Below are positions 1-13,500 of a stretch of 64,000 nt of DNA, piece by piece. How positions within the stretch are numbered: position 1 is the first letter of the stretch; every line of letters starts with the position of its first letter. The stretch comes from Craspedostauros australis (lineage: Eukaryota; Bacillariophyta; Bacillariophyceae; Mastogloiales; Achnanthaceae). The notes beneath the pieces are model-generated. The model was given only the letters and a program-made list of their open reading frames with translations, was not told where the DNA came from and searched no databases. The DNA is taken from positions 1,550,001-1,614,000 of the forward strand of contig JAMXDE010000011.1 of the NCBI GenBank assembly GCA_026770025.1, given 5' to 3'. The position numbers and the translations under genes were made by a program.

Positions 1-320
1 ATCGAATATAGTATGTTGCAGAGTGGCAGAGCGGCAGATGAGCGCAGCGGAGCGTGAAGAGCACGAGAGAGAAGCAAATTGGGAACCGAAACGAAGCAGT
101 AACGTATTTCATGATAGAATACGAAGAGTGAGATGGCGAAAAGTCTCATGGGATTGTCGCCACTACCAGCCGCAGCGGAGCAAACGGCGCAAGTGCGAAA
201 TAGCGCTGCAAGTCGAGCTCTGCCAACTGAGTATTGGTACAGCACTTGTCACACTATTTTCTCTACATCATCTCAAAGCGGCAGAGCACGTCGCTCAGTG
301 CAGGATGCTGATGCACTCAC

Positions 321-474
321 CCTTGCTCTTTGGCATGAGCTTCATGCGGTCATGTGGGACGCTCGTCTTTTCTTCCAACTCCGTCTTCAATCCCTTCACA
401 CCGCCAGGGATCACGCAGTTGAGGGTGAAGGATTCCTTCCCCCATTTCACGCTAAATGGCACGGAGTCTGTCAT
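321..474 (-). CDS. Ubp6/USP14-like deubiquitinase, first coding exon only
   Basis: The exon starts at an ATG at 474 and ends at a GTGAGT donor at 320-315. The roughly 51 residues form the start of a ubiquitin-like domain: FSVKWGKESF, then LKTELEEKTSVPHDRMKLM, ending KSKG. The VKWGKE...F start and the T-x-VP-x-x-R-x-K-x-M stretch match the N-terminal UBL of Ubp6/USP14, the proteasome-bound ubiquitin protease that docks on the 19S lid through this domain. The family continues with a Gly-rich turn and then the Cys/His peptidase domain, which must lie beyond the left edge; I could not find the next exon in positions 1-314. UBLCP1 has a related UBL and is the main alternative. Function is inferred from the UBL alone. 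Confidence 0.55.
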
Positions 475-1039
475 GGTCGATGGCTTTCTGGTCGAGTTGC
501 GGCTTTCGGTTTGCTGTGTTCGCTCTTCTCCGATCGCTTGCTGGCTCAAGTCTGTGCGTGTGTTTGTGATGGTTGCGAAAGAGTCGGAGATGGGCGACTA
601 TCTGTTTGCTTCGATTTGTGGACCTTGCCAGTATCACGACGATCTGCGGTTCTGGTTGCTCTCTTTGTGTGTGGTTGTGTCGCGGTCATTTTTTGATTTC
701 GGACTCCCTGTCACGGCGGTTTGTTTTCGCGCCGATCACGGAAGATCTGAAAAGAAGAATCAATACTAGTCCATGTAGTCAAGTGTCTCTTAAGAATTAC
801 TTAAGTACCTGAGTCCGCATCACGATGCGATGTGAAAACTAGAGAACAGAGCAGAGTCGACCAAAATTGCAAATTCAATTTGGCAACCAGGCTGTGGAGC
901 ATTACAATGAGCAGTCGAACCAAGCGAAAGAATCTCAAATAGATGATCACCGGCGGTGTGGTACTGTTATCCTATGTATAATATAATACGTACTATTGTA
1001 GTATTGAATTGAGCCCATTGATTTGAACAGGAACAGCGC
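475..1039. other. Intergenic region upstream of the Ubp6-like gene
   Basis: About 565 bases between two minus-strand genes. It should hold the promoter of the Ubp6-like gene and the 3' end of the helicase gene. The stretch 960-1015 is AT-rich (tatgtataatataatacg) and is the only candidate for polyadenylation or core promoter elements. No conserved frame is visible. Confidence 0.4.
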
Positions 1040-4000
1040 CTACAAATACAACGAGGAGCAGAAGACGATGTCACGTTTCAGCAGCTTGCTTCCCTCCTCG
1101 AACTTCATTTGCAACTCTTGGTCCCCGATGGCCTTGGCGGCGCAGGTGATCTGTCGCACCAGTTCCTCCAGCCGACGTAGCGTGCGGATCGTCGTGCCTT
1201 CGAAAGAGCCTGTCATCTTCTGCACCTCGATGAACTTGACTCCCTTGCACCAGGCGAACACGGCATCCATCCTGTGCATACGTGTGTTGCATTTGTATGG
1301 TCGTTGGATGTCGATGTCGATGTCGGCATTGGAAATTGATTTCATGTTCCGTTCGTGTTGACGATGATTCATGTTGTGGCGTTGTAGCCCAACAGTACAA
1401 GAGAAACGTGCATTTGGAGAGGATAAAATGATAAAAGTGAGAGACATATGATGAGCCCAGTGCAAGTCCGACCGGACACAGGACACAACATGCCACTTAC
1501 ATTCCAGGATTGATGCTCTCCACAAATTCATCTTCGTTGATTTCAATCCCGCAGGCGGCTTGCACTTGCGCCACCTTGCGGGCGGTCTCTTGCAACTTGA
1601 GGAAGGGTGGCAGCAAAGGTCCCTTGATGGCGCTGGCCGGATCGCCTTCGTCCTTGTTACGTTCGTCGAATGTCATGGCGGACATCAACGACACGCACTG
1701 CTCCACGGTCAGGGATTTAAAGACACCGCCGAAAATGAGCTCGACGATCACAAGTTCGTTGGCCGTGTTGATTTCGCATGCCGTGCGTCCCTTGGTCTGG
1801 ATCACACCGGTTGCATCGACATGACCCAGTTTCTTCAGCACCCGCTTCATCTTCTTGAGATCGTCCTTCATGGCGATAGTTTGGCAGGCCCGTCCTTCAT
1901 CTCGCATAACGCGCGCCTTTTGCTGCAGCTCGATCTTTTCTTCGTACGTTGACAGCAGCTTGTCGCGTTCCTCGGCATCAACATCCGATGCCAATTGGTG
2001 CGACTTGAGACGTTCCGAAAGAGTCTTGGCGCGTTCCATGAGAGTCTCGAAGCTGGGATCCGTAATCTGCTGATCCTTCAATGGATCGAGCAGCGGCACG
2101 CTGCCCTTCAACCGCTTGATGGCTTCGTTCATGGACAGCCCAGCACGCTTCCTGGCCTGCGCGGTGTGAATGGCCTTGGGAACCACGAGTCGGGCGGCGG
2201 ATATTCTGTCGATGGACTCCAAGCCGACCGAGAAGATGCGCATGGCGATCACCTTCGGGTCATCTTTGCCTGGCTTTGCCGGGCGGCAATGTCGGAAGGA
2301 CCCTCTCCACATCAATGCGCTGTCCTGCATGTCATCCGCCTTGTCCTTCTCATCGACGTTATCAAAGTGACGATCCACGCACGGCAACAGAACGTCCAGC
2401 TCATACTCGATGATCGTGTTGGCCTTATTCGCGTCTGGCTTGCTGCGCTTCTTGAAGCTCGTGAGGATGCCCCATCCGTAGTTGTCGCCGTTGATGGAGA
2501 TGTCCAGCATGCGGCCGTTCTTTTGCAGGAACTTGACAACATGCTCTGGCTTGCGCACGATCTTGGCGATGCTTTGTCTCGTGATGGATACCTGCTGCGT
2601 CATCTTGTAGTACTGCGAGATCAGCTCGGCCTGTTCCGGCGATCCCAGCTCAAGACCGTTGGCTTGCGTGTCCAGTTCATCAGCCTGGATGAAGAGTCCG
2701 GGAGCGTCCTTTTCGCGTTGGAACTGGTGGAAGGACGCCTTCAGCAGGAACTCTGGTTCCACGTCTTCCACCCGCATGAGGTTGAGGAGCATGTTGTAGG
2801 AGATCTTGTAGCTGGAATTGAGCGGATCCGGCTCACCGTACAGAATGCCCTTACAGACATCGGGCTCCATCTTCTCGTCCAGCATCTGGATGACGATACC
2901 GCGATCATCCTTGCCACGACGTCCTGCGCGACCGGACATCTGGATGTACTCGCCGGAGGTGACCCAACGGAAATCCTTGCCGTCCCATTTCCGGGTGTTG
3001 GTGAAGACCACGGTCTTGGCAGGCATGTTGATACCGATACTGAATGTCTCCGTTGCGAAGAGGGCCTTGATGAGACCTTCCGAAAACAGAATCTCCACAA
3101 TCTCCTTCAGGATGGGGAGCAGCCCTCCGTGGTGAATTCCGATTCCGCGCTTGAGCAGTGGGAGGAGCGCTTCGACCTGCGGAAGCTTCTGGTCATCCTC
3201 GCTGAGGGAGTCGATCGCGTTGCTGTAGACTTGCGAGATGAGGTCCTTCTCCACGTCGTCCGTGTAGTCCTCCTGGTTCAACGCCAAGGCGTATCGTTCG
3301 CAGTCCTTCTTGGAGAAAGAAAAGATGATGACCGGGTTGAGATTGCGCGACATGATGAGCTTCACGATACGATGGAGGTCCGCAAACGGGCCATTCTTCT
3401 TGCCACCACCGGTGGTGGCTCGCTTGCGCTTCTTGCCGTTGCCAGATGACAGCATCGCGTCGGCAGCTGCGGCGTCCATGTTGGATGACTGCAGGGTAGC
3501 GATTGCCTTTTGGAAATTGGCCTCGCGAAACTTGCCTCGCTCATCGACGACCAGGTGCAAACCGTCGCCGCCCTGTGGGAAGATGTAGTGCTGCAGTGGA
3601 GTTGGACGGTAGTTTGTGTAGACAACGTGGCACGGCTGATGGTGGATCTCGCAGATCCAGTCGGCAAACTGGGAAGCGTTCGGGATGGTAGCAGAAAGGA
3701 AGACGAATCGCACACGGTGTGGAAGCAGAATGATGGATTCCTCCCACACAACTCCACGCTCCGAATCACGCATGTAATGAACTTCATCGTACACGACCCA
3801 CGCAACTTCTCTCATCAGCTCGGAACCGCGGTAAAGCATGCTGCGCAAAATCTCTGTCGTCATGACCAAGGCCGTCGCAGTCGGGTTGATGGTGATGTCA
3901 CCTGTCATCAAGCCAACGTCGCTGAATTCCTCCTGCAAATCGCGATACTTTTGGTTGCTCAATGCCTATCATCAATCATCGCGCATCATCGTGTGCAAAT

Positions 4001-4897
4001 TGTGAAGATGGTTCGGGAACACAGATTTTGAGACGACAGTCAGACACTTTATCGAATCGAAGATGATAACGAAAGGTGCAAGGAATGCATGGAGGAGACT
4101 CGAATACCATGTGGACTGATGGCAGCCCTGCTCCGGCATCCCATCGTCAGTGAATGAGAGCTGCACAACTAACGTGTCATGGAATCTTCAATTCATTCAT
4201 TTGCCCAGTCATCCATCCATCCATCCATCCATTCGTTCATTCGTTCATTCGATTGTCTGCTTACCTTGATGGGCGATGTGTAGATCACACGTTGGTTGTT
4301 ATTCAATGCCTTCGCAATTGCGTACTCGGCGACGGCAGTTTTTCCTGCCGATGTATGCGCTGCCACCAACACAGACTCCTCCTTCTCGATGTAATCCACG
4401 GCCTGCTGCTGGAAGGGATCTAGCTTGAACGCGTACTGCTTCGCCGGTTGATCCGATGGCGTGACCACTGGCAGCTGATGACCTTCGGGCAGGTTCTTGG
4501 GATACGCAGAATAGGATCTCACTGTCTTGTCATGCGATGTTCCGGTGGAGATCTCTCGATTCTCGTCTTTCTTTTCTCCTTCGGCGGGTTTCGCTTTGGC
4601 CGTTGCTGCATCTGCGGCAGCCTCATTGCGTTGCCTTGAACTCGTCGTGGCAACATCCGACATGACGCTCTGGTACACCACCTTGTCCACCGTTCGGACG
4701 CCACCGCCGGATTCCTTCACATCATCGCCATTCTTCGACTCCTTGTCATCCATGTTGACATCTTCTCCACCGTCGGCTGCTGCCGTTGGGGCCTCCTTTG
4801 GTTTGTCAGCATCCTTGTTGGCTTCATCAGCTGCGACGGCGGCGCCGCTTTCATCGCCGTCGATGGCTCCAAACAGGTCATCCAAGCCGTCCGCCAT
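1040..4897 (-). CDS. MTR4: MTR4-type DExH RNA helicase
   Basis: Three exons: 4897-4265, 3965-1501 and 1271-1040, with phases that close to 1,109 residues. MTR4 is the nuclear exosome helicase (TRAMP and related complexes) that unwinds RNA 3'-5' for rRNA processing and decay. Visible: acidic Ala-rich N-terminus (1-120); LDPFQ-type Q motif near 159; Walker A AHTSAGKT at 180-187; motif Ia TSPIKALSNQK spanning intron 1; DEVH box at 271-274; SAT at 301-303; [10 protein letters not shown] motif VI; and a C-terminal helical block ending [12 protein letters not shown], nearly the family's invariant end. The short N-terminus and this C-terminus favour MTR4 over SKI2. The arch/KOW region lies between the two. 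Introns are 299 and 229 bases; the ATG at 4897 is the first in frame before the acidic region. Confidence 0.93.
4210..4252. repeat. CATC/CATTCGTT microsatellite in MTR4 intron 1
   Basis: About six tandem atcc units followed by about three cattcgtt-like units. The tract lies inside the 3966-4264 intron close to its 5' splice site on the minus strand, so it does not affect the protein. Confidence 0.85.
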
Positions 4898-5401
4898 CTT
4901 TGCAACTGCTTTATCGCCTTTCCGATTCCAACGATCTTGTTGTTGCGCTTCCTTGGCTCTCTCTGGAGTACTCGGATGGATCTTCGTGTCGGTCTTGATC
5001 CCTTCGTCAAGGAGCGAGAATGTGTGAGAGTGCCATCGACATCGACGTCCTCTGCAACGAACATGATGTCTGTCGTGGTTCCCTCGCCGCGTTGTTCATC
5101 ATTTGATCTGCTTTCTCCGTTTCACGCAATTGGTTCCTTTTGTTGGTTCTGTCGTGTCGACGCGTATCCAAGGACAGACGCTGCTAATAAAACACACAGC
5201 CAGAAATTTGACATCTTGCTTGCTTGTCGTAACTTCATCAACCTTCGCGTACACGGAGCAATGAGGAGTGTGGGTGTCTCTGGTGAGCAAGCAGGGTGAA
5301 CGAGCACCACTCGCCCTCTCTCCCCAGAAAACCATCATCCAAATCAATGTGCATGCTCTGCCTATGCAAACTAGTGTTCGTAGTTGCAGTTATCCAGTCC
5401 A
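4898..5401. other. Intergenic, MTR4 promoter side
   Basis: About 500 bases between the start of MTR4 and the end of the Lon-domain gene, both on the minus strand. Open frames here are short and match no family I recognise. Nothing beyond ordinary intergenic sequence is seen. Confidence 0.5.
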
Positions 5402-6988
5402 CTACGCTTCCTCGTTCTCATCAAAGAACCAACCGTTCGGAAGCATGAGGTCCTCGTCCACCAACTCATCGTCACCACCATCGGTTCCCAAGGAAGATAT
5501 GGGGGCTGCCGTTGGCTGGGCCGCCAGGTCTTCGAGGCGTTTTCGTTCTTGCGCCAGCAGACGTGAAACCCATCTCCATGGTTCTGTGGCAAAGTCCAAT
5601 CTTGATGACATCGACAAGGACGAGGACGACCAGAGCATGGACAGGAGAACTTGAAAGTCCAGCGTGGGATCCAGTCGAAGTTGCAGATAATCATGTTGAG
5701 CCGCGAGATCCACCCCTTCGATGTTGCGTCGATCCTCAGGCGATAAATCTGCCATGTGCACGGGCAACTTCAACGGACCGCCATTGCGACATGCTGCATC
5801 GATCATCAGCTCATTGCGATCCGCGGCCAGCAATGCTTGCCGTCCTGCCCTCCAGGTGTAGCATACCGATTGCCAGGTTTGCACAACCGTCAGCAACCAT
5901 CTCCTTGCGCTCTGCTCGGAGGCTGTGGCGGTGCCACCACCACCATCCTCACCATCCTCATTCTTGGCATCAAAATCTTCGACGAGCGGCATCGCGGAGA
6001 CCATCTCGGAAAGTCCATTGAGCGGCAGCAACTGTGATCCGACGCCAATCTCGTATATGATCTTGATCATTCTGTAATCTTCTGCGATCTTTGCCTTGTA
6101 TGCCGAAATCAGCTCCATCGTCGACATGGACCCAGTATCTACTGATGCATCATCCTCGCCCTTTGCATCGATCGATCTGGTGGATGAACGACGCTTCACC
6201 TTGACACGGATGTACTCATCGGACCGCAGTATTCTGGCCCGACTCGTGGCCGCATCCGGATTCAGCACCTCGCAAATCGAGGCAATGTCTTCCACAACGC
6301 ATTTGACGCGAATCCTCTGTGGTAGCGCTTCGGATGACGGCGACGATTGCTCTGCTCCCCATAGATCCCGACCACTTTCATCCGTGGCTTCCACGATTCT
6401 CAAAATGGTGCCCACGGTTGCGATTCTTCCCGTATCCGATGCACGCAGGACGGCGCAAAAGACGGGCGGAATCCCCTTCTCCCGGTGGTCTGAGCTCGTC
6501 AGATCCATGGCCATGTGGAGGTTGCGCGGTTCCACGTTGTTCAAGTAGTGGTACTCTGTCAATGCTCCATCTGCCACCGTATTGCCGTACGGCAGGTAGA
6601 CCGCATCCAGCGGATACAACGGCATATCTTGAAGGACGCATTCGTCGTCGTCGATGCTATTGTCCAGCTGATTCTGCAACGGCAACGACGGGTCCACCCA
6701 TTGGATGAAGTCTGTGTACGGATCCCAATCAGCCCGAGTTGCGACGATCTCCTCCTGCTGTGTCGCGTGGTCACCATTCCACTTGCGATTCTGCGCGATG
6801 TGTTCGCTGTTGGTATGCAACGAGAATGCGAGGCACGACGTGGAAATCACGGGCCGCACTCCGGGATGCCTCGAGAATGCATCGCACGAGACGATCAGGC
6901 ATGCTACTCGTAAGGTGATGACGCATGCAGCAACGGGCCAGGATCGACCGGATGCCATGTCAGCACGCACGAGACACGCAGTTGTCAT
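5402..6988 (-). CDS. Plastid-targeted Lon N-terminal domain protein
   Basis: Single-exon gene, 528 residues. Residues 1-38 are a hydrophobic signal peptide ending in CDAF, then an Arg/Ser/Thr-rich stretch, which is the bipartite plastid import signal of red-lineage secondary plastids. A LON substrate-binding domain starts near 120 with MPLYPLDAVYLP, followed by NVEPRNLHMAMD (family pattern: hydrophobic-P-L-hydrophobic-P, then EPRY) and a later beta-strand block around IRVKCVVEDI. The C-terminal half is helical and charged, with no AAA+ ATPase and no Ser-Lys protease. It is therefore a stand-alone LON-domain protein, like those of plant and algal chloroplasts, whose exact role is unknown. Substrate recognition or a scaffold role is inference. 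The tail is acidic (stop at 5404-5402). Confidence 0.78.
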   Translation of the reverse strand: MTTACLVRADMASGRSWPVAACVITLRVACLIVSCDAFSRHPGVRPVISTSCLAFSLHTNSEHIAQNRKWNGDHATQQEEIVATRADWDPYTDFIQWVDPSLPLQNQLDNSIDDDECVLQDMPLYPLDAVYLPYGNTVADGALTEYHYLNNVEPRNLHMAMDLTSSDHREKGIPPVFCAVLRASDTGRIATVGTILRIVEATDESGRDLWGAEQSSPSSEALPQRIRVKCVVEDIASICEVLNPDAATSRARILRSDEYIRVKVKRRSSTRSIDAKGEDDASVDTGSMSTMELISAYKAKIAEDYRMIKIIYEIGVGSQLLPLNGLSEMVSAMPLVEDFDAKNEDGEDGGGGTATASEQSARRWLLTVVQTWQSVCYTWRAGRQALLAADRNELMIDAACRNGGPLKLPVHMADLSPEDRRNIEGVDLAAQHDYLQLRLDPTLDFQVLLSMLWSSSSLSMSSRLDFATEPWRWVSRLLAQERKRLEDLAAQPTAAPISSLGTDGGDDELVDEDLMLPNGWFFDENEEA

Positions 6989-7509
6989 GATGAACGCGCA
7001 GCACTGAGCATAAGCGAAGCTGTTGTAGATCGTGACGGCACGAACGTGCGTGACCTACGAGGATTTGGAATGCAAGGTGTGCTCGCGCTATGTCCACACA
7101 GGCATGTGGACACTGTTCGAATCTTCAATGATCGTTCTTCTTTTTCATCGCTCTCGCAGCTTTGCAAGCATGGGATCGCGCTCCAGCCATCGCGCCGAAG
7201 AACGTCTGCCAACGTGGAAGGGTGGACAGGGTTCGGCACACGATTCTCGGAGGAGATGTTTCTTCGCTTTTGGGAGGAAAGATCGTTAGAAGTTGAGGGG
7301 AAATAATCACTTCACAATTGCTTCTTGCACGCGAACAGATCGAAGTTCCGGGACTGGTATAATATATTTCACCGCACCTCCTGAATATTCCTGGTGGTTC
7401 GCAAGCATACTACGTGGTATGGGTATAGTTCTATTCGTGTCCGCGACCTCGATCTCGCTTCTCTTGTATAGCAGCTCGCACCATTTCAATTCCTCCTCTA
7501 TCCAAAGTT
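6989..7509. other. Intergenic, promoter of the Lon-domain gene
   Basis: About 520 bases between the Lon-domain start and the APC1 stop. No reading frame or RNA gene is recognised. It should contain the promoter of the Lon-domain gene and the APC1 3' untranslated region. Confidence 0.45.
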
Positions 7510-10500
7510 TCAGCCATCGAAATGCTTCTGCTTCGATTGGATGTCTTGCATCATGGCATACAGATACGCCACGAGTTCGCGGTTCAGCGGTGGGTGACGA
7601 GCAATGGCATCATCGCCACCTGCCTCGGTATCCATGGCGTGACTCTGCTTGGCGAGCCAATGCCGATAGTATGACGCAAGAAGGCGGAAATCCCATGTCT
7701 TGCTCAGCCGTGATGTATCCGTTGCGTCAATTGTGGACATGATCGACAGATCCCAACACGATTGGATCATCTCCAATTGGTCTTGTGTTTGATCCACACG
7801 CTTCGGTCCGCCCATGCCTGGACGGGCCACCGTCGACGACAGATGTCCGTTGCCACCATTCCTTGCACCCTGATTCTGGGTTGGCGCGCCGAAGAATTCT
7901 GTGAACGTCTTCATCAGCCGATCATCATCAAACGAAAAGAAGGGAAGAGACGACGGGGACGATGAAAGTTGCTGGGATAGGCTGCCGGACGCCGTTCCTG
8001 CACGAAGTTCGCTGGGCACTCTTCGTTTCACGAAGAAGTTCATTCCGATCGATCCTTTCAAATGGATCGGGATGCGTAAAGGATACAGATCATTGGTGGC
8101 GAGTTTGAGCTCTTTTGGAGTCCTATCTGTGTTGTGGAAAAGACATGGGGTCTTCAAATCCAGAGGCTCCGATCCATCCGCAAATGTTATCTGTTTGTTG
8201 TTTGTTGTTGCAACAATAATTCCATTGGCAATGCATGGGAAACACACATGCAGGCACAACGCGAAGTTGACAATCGCAGCAACAGCAACAGCAGCAGCAT
8301 CAGCAAAAGCACAGCCGTGTGAGAAAGAACTCAAGCTCATGCATGGATCTGCGTATGGAACTTCATCATGACAACAGCACACAGACTCACCCGAATGGGA
8401 ACGGAGACAATCTTGCCCACGTCGACGTCGACGGCATTTATCAACGCTTTCTTCACAGCGATGGCATACAGATGACGCAATGCCTGCAAGTGGTACTGGT
8501 TGTCACTCGGCGACGAAGGGTACCGTGGATAGAATGCGGTGACAAGAGCGGCGATGTCTTCTGGTTCACGTCCCAATGTGCACGTGCCGCCGCCCAGGAA
8601 CAGCAGCCCAATGGCAGACCCGTACGCCATGTGATTGCCGTACAGGACTTCCTTGTCACAGCGCCATCTAAGCACCTTCAGGAGTCGCAGCGTTTCCAAA
8701 TCTCCTGAGCCAGCCATCACCATAGAGGCAGCAGTTGCGGCGCAGCACAGGCACATCTCCAGGATGGCACGTCCTGGAGTGAGTGCCTGCGCGTATGGGT
8801 CCGAGCTGTCGCGCAAGACCAGCAACTCTTCGACGCGTTCTCGAATCACGGCGGCGATATCCTTGTTCCCTGTTCCCGCGAAACGAAGACCAAGTGCGAA
8901 GCACGCGCCTGCCAGGATATGGGTGTACATCTGTCGCACCAGTTGCATATCTGTCTTGTTGCCAGTCTTGCTCTGTGCGTCTGGCTGTGACATTACAGTT
9001 CGATCCTGGATTTGCTGCAGCATCTCCTCGTACGACTTCAACACAACGGACGGAATCTGCGATTGGATCCATTCCTGAGTCCCCTCCACTTCATCCCACA
9101 GGATCAGTGATCTGGCCACAACTCGAAGCAGCAAAAAGTCTGGGCGAACGTAGCTCAGCAGGAAATGCGTGTCGGGGAGTTCAAGGGCGGACGCGATGCT
9201 GCTGTTTCCCGATTTCATGTACATGAAAGCAAGGGCCAAGATGGCTCCAGGTGCAGTCACGTTGATGTTGACTGTATCACCTTCGAAGATGCAAGAAAAT
9301 TTATCGTTTCCACTCGCCCCCTGCGTCGAGGAGAGATTCCTGTCGGCAAAGTCTTGGCTGCGGCCTGGGAGGTTGGCGTCGTTGGTGCCCGAGATGTACT
9401 TATACAAACGCTCTTCGATTCGCAAATCAGTTAGTCCCTTGCTGCGAGATTGGTCTCCTGAGGTTGCGCCCAAACTCAAATTGACCATCCCCAGTGCGAT
9501 GCCGCACGAAAGACTGTAGGCCTCGCGGTCGAAGGCGCTACTGTCGTTGATGGGCGCTCGTCCAATTTCGTTGAGCAGGAACTCGGTCATCATCCTGTGC
9601 GACGATCCTTGGTAAAGCAGCCCGGCGCTTGCAATTGCTGCCGTTTGGACAGAGCTGGCAACATCAATCGAACTGAAGTGCTGCGGGATGAGAGATGGAA
9701 TGTGCAGGCAAATCATTTTCGATCCTGATATGTCGCTGGTTCCTCTCATGCTGCGCACCAACGGAGCAGTGAATAAAAATGAGATGTAGAAGACATAGTG
9801 AGAGACCGGCACGCAAGTAAGATATAGTGGAGTCGAGTACATTGAAGCATTTGGAACTGCTTTGCAACCAAAGACAGCAGAGCGAACTTACTTGATGGCC
9901 ATGCCAAGGAGGATGCCGACCGTGGTTGTCACCGTTCCATACGTCAAATAATCAAAGATGTCCGACGTTTCTAGAGCCCCCAAATGTCCCCGGAGACCCA
10001 TCGCCATGAGGAGTCCGCCATGTGAGTAGTCTTCGTTCTTGTTGGGAGAGTTGGAATCGTTCTGTGGATTCTCTTGATTCGCATTGTGTCTCTGGCGATT
10101 GTAAACGATCCACGTGCGTGTGATCTTTTTGTACGCATCTGTGCCCATCTCCAGACGAAGTCCCGCAGCCACACCATTGTGGAACTCTGGCCACATGATC
10201 GGTTCATCGCGGGCCTCCGTCATATCAAGCGCGATCAGGGCATTCGACGGAGGAACTCTCCCAACAAGGCACAAGTCGGGGAGCGGAAGCTGTTCCGCTG
10301 AGGATGGCTTCAAGTTGCCGATCGTCAGCATACCACGCCCCACAGGCAATGCCAACACCCGACGGCAAAGTAGCACCAGCTTTTCCTGCTTGAGTGCCTC
10401 GAAGTCATGATCCGACACCTCGATCGGCCGATCAACCCGCAAGAACGTGGGCCGAGAAGAACGCAGCAATCGCCCTGCTTCGTGCATCCGGTTGTCATTG

Positions 10501-13500
10501 GAAAACAGCTTGGACGAGGCGATCTCCATCGGCACGATTCCATCCATGTCAGCATCGGGAAGTCTTGCTGTAGAATCCTGCTGATCGAGCGATGCACCTA
10601 CAATTTGATGCTTGGATTCGTCTCCCACCTTCACGCTGAGATTGCCGAGCAAATCTGTCCGACCGCAAAGCGACAGCAGCATTGCATCCGTCTCGGCATG
10701 CTGCGACAGGCGAGGGTTGAAACGATACCGACCCAGAGCGTCCAATATGGGCATGGCGAGACCCAAAGGCAAGTTGTCACGTATCGAGTCGGAATCCTTG
10801 AAGCCTGCTTGTATCAGAACGAGCAATGCACGCCGCACGCGCTCAGAATCCTGATCAGACTCCGAAGTATCAAACAAGATGGAATACGCCTGGACAACCG
10901 CGCCAAGCTTGGGCACTGATCCCTGAAGGAATGATGAGCCAATCGAGTCCACGAATGCATTGTTCACAACGCCCGCCATCTGGTCGTGCAAAGTCGATAC
11001 AATGCATGGCGCGAATTCCTCCGTTTGCATTGGCTTTCCAGCAGCTGAGGTCTTCGATCTCAGTTCGTTATTACCTGATCCAAGGTACCTCGCTTTCAGT
11101 CTTTCATTCGCGGTGTGCCAAGTGTTGGAACTCCTTCCGTAGTGTTGCATGCGAGCATCGTGAAGGGAAATGCTTCCATCATTGTTTTGGGATTTGGCGA
11201 GTCGCTGGATCTCGCTCAAGGAAGTCAGGATTGATGTGATCGATGCAAGACTCTTTCCTTCTGCGCTCGCCCTTGTCAATCTCATCTCCTCATGCAGAAC
11301 ATGAAGACAGTTGGATAGCATTGCTGTCAGATTGGGAATGAGGTCCGGAGTGGCTTCCGAAAGCAATCCCATATCTATCGACAGTGCTGTGGCAGATGTG
11401 CCGGTGGCTGCCACCGACGGGGTTCCGAAGATTGAGAATGCGTCGTCCGAAATGCTCGATTCATGATGAGCCGAACATAAGAGCTGTTCCCATGACGCTT
11501 TTCGCACGAGTGACTCAGTTGCTGTGTTTGGTGTGTGGTAAGCCTCAAACAAATCCATGCATGCTAGTGCAGCGATTGTGTCGCACACAGCTGACAAGGG
11601 GATGTTGTCACTCGCAGATGCTTGAGGATGCTGCTGCAAATGCTGGTGCATGCGGAGGCAATCCACGCGAAACTGTAACCCCACGAGTGTCTCTTTCGCA
11701 GAAGGGTCTGTCCCATGATGCTGCGAGTGAGCCAATGAATGTTCAATGTGACCAATCGCGCGCTCGCAAACCAGGCTGCCTTCCATCCTCAATGATAAAC
11801 TGCATCGTGCGCTTGGTCGGGAATCGTCAGCAAGGTCAATGGTGAAACGATTCCCAACAGGGTTTGAAATTCCAGTGATGGGTGCTTGTGTCGTTGTGCT
11901 CAGCTCGGCGTCGTCGTCATCCTGCGCTTGGTTCGGCAAGGAACATTCGAAAAGCCGGTCTGATTGTCGGTAGAATGCAAGGGTAGTTTTGTGGTCACTG
12001 TCTTCCTCCAGCACCAGCATATCCGTGATCGTGATTCGTGAATTATTGGCAGCGCTGGAGCTAGACTTCAGCCGCAACGGGATCGGTGCTGCCTTAATGG
12101 GCAATGCACAGCGGCATGGTATTGATGGTAGTTTCGAAACATAGAAGGTTGGTTCTCTCTGCGTCATCGCAGGAGACTGCTGCGAATCATCAGAGAGTTT
12201 CGCCGCCATGGTGCCGGTCTGGTGTTGAAATGAGAAGAGCTCCATCGTCGTCGTCAGTGATCCAGGTGCCGGATCAGCAATAAGCGACAGAGTCAACTGA
12301 CCATCTCCGGCGGTGTTGGCGGACAGGAAGGCAGTCGTTGCAGGTGTAAGCGCCGTTGCTCTGCCGCCAAGATGTATGCACCGAAAACCATACTTCGGAT
12401 GGAGGCTGGAAAAGGGGCCCAATGCCAGCAACTGCGTGCCCGCGACTGTATCCATGGACTCGTTCAATTGGTTATGCATGGAGGGTTCATGAAACGACCG
12501 GGACGTGGGTGATATCAGAGACGTGTTCGCCAAAGAAATAGGTCCGTTGTGGCGTCCCAGAGATCGACGGCTGGTTGATGGGCGACCAGTGCGCGTGGCC
12601 GCTTCTTCTACACTTTTTCTTGGTGTCTTACTGACTCCAAGAGCCTGAGCTAAGGCCTCCTTCCGAGACTGCTGGTTTCTGGAGGAGTTGTATGTGTTCG
12701 CGTTCGAATTGACATCCATGGCTCGAGCTCCACTTGCTGATGGGCCAATCTCCAGATCGTCAATGCCTTGCTGCAGCAGCCCAAGGTGACTATTCCAACC
12801 ATCCACAGCACGCCATTTACCGGTCTGCTTCCAAAGCGGAACTTTCGGTGGACCAGCAGGTGCGCACTTGATTTCCCAGATTGCGTGCCTGAGAAATAGG
12901 TTGTGGACAAGGATATGAGAATGAGGAAACCAGAATACAAAGAATCAGAAACGGCCAGATACATCACCGCTCACTCCTCCAAAACAGACCTTCGCCAGCA
13001 AACACCCGACATCAACGTCAAGCGCAACCAAAGCTCACCTTCGCTTGATTGTGTTGTACGTCACGCAAACCGGCAAGCTGTGCCTCGTCGATTCGTTCTC
13101 CGCGTCAGATTTCTCCGACCATTCAAGGTTGTCAACGAATATGATCTTTTCGAAGACATCCGACATCGCTTTCGTTTGTTGCGTGATGTCCGTGTCAATG
13201 AACGCAAGAGGGAGGACGTCATCCAGAGGGTTCGAAAGGGTGAAGAGGCTTGGGACCGAGTCTAACGCCGGCGCCCCCATTCCGGTCCTCAGATGGTTGA
13301 TCCCGCCCGCCATGTGCAGATGATTTGAAGACGTGTTGATTGCCGGAACCGTGCCCATGTGTGGAGTTTTGCCGGACCGCTTCGAATCCACTTGAGGCTC
13401 AAGATGACCGCCATGAGGCAAAACTCGGTGATCTTCGATGCTCTCCTTGCGCTGGATGACGATGCCGTATCCTCCCAGCGGGTGGATGCTGACTGCCTCA

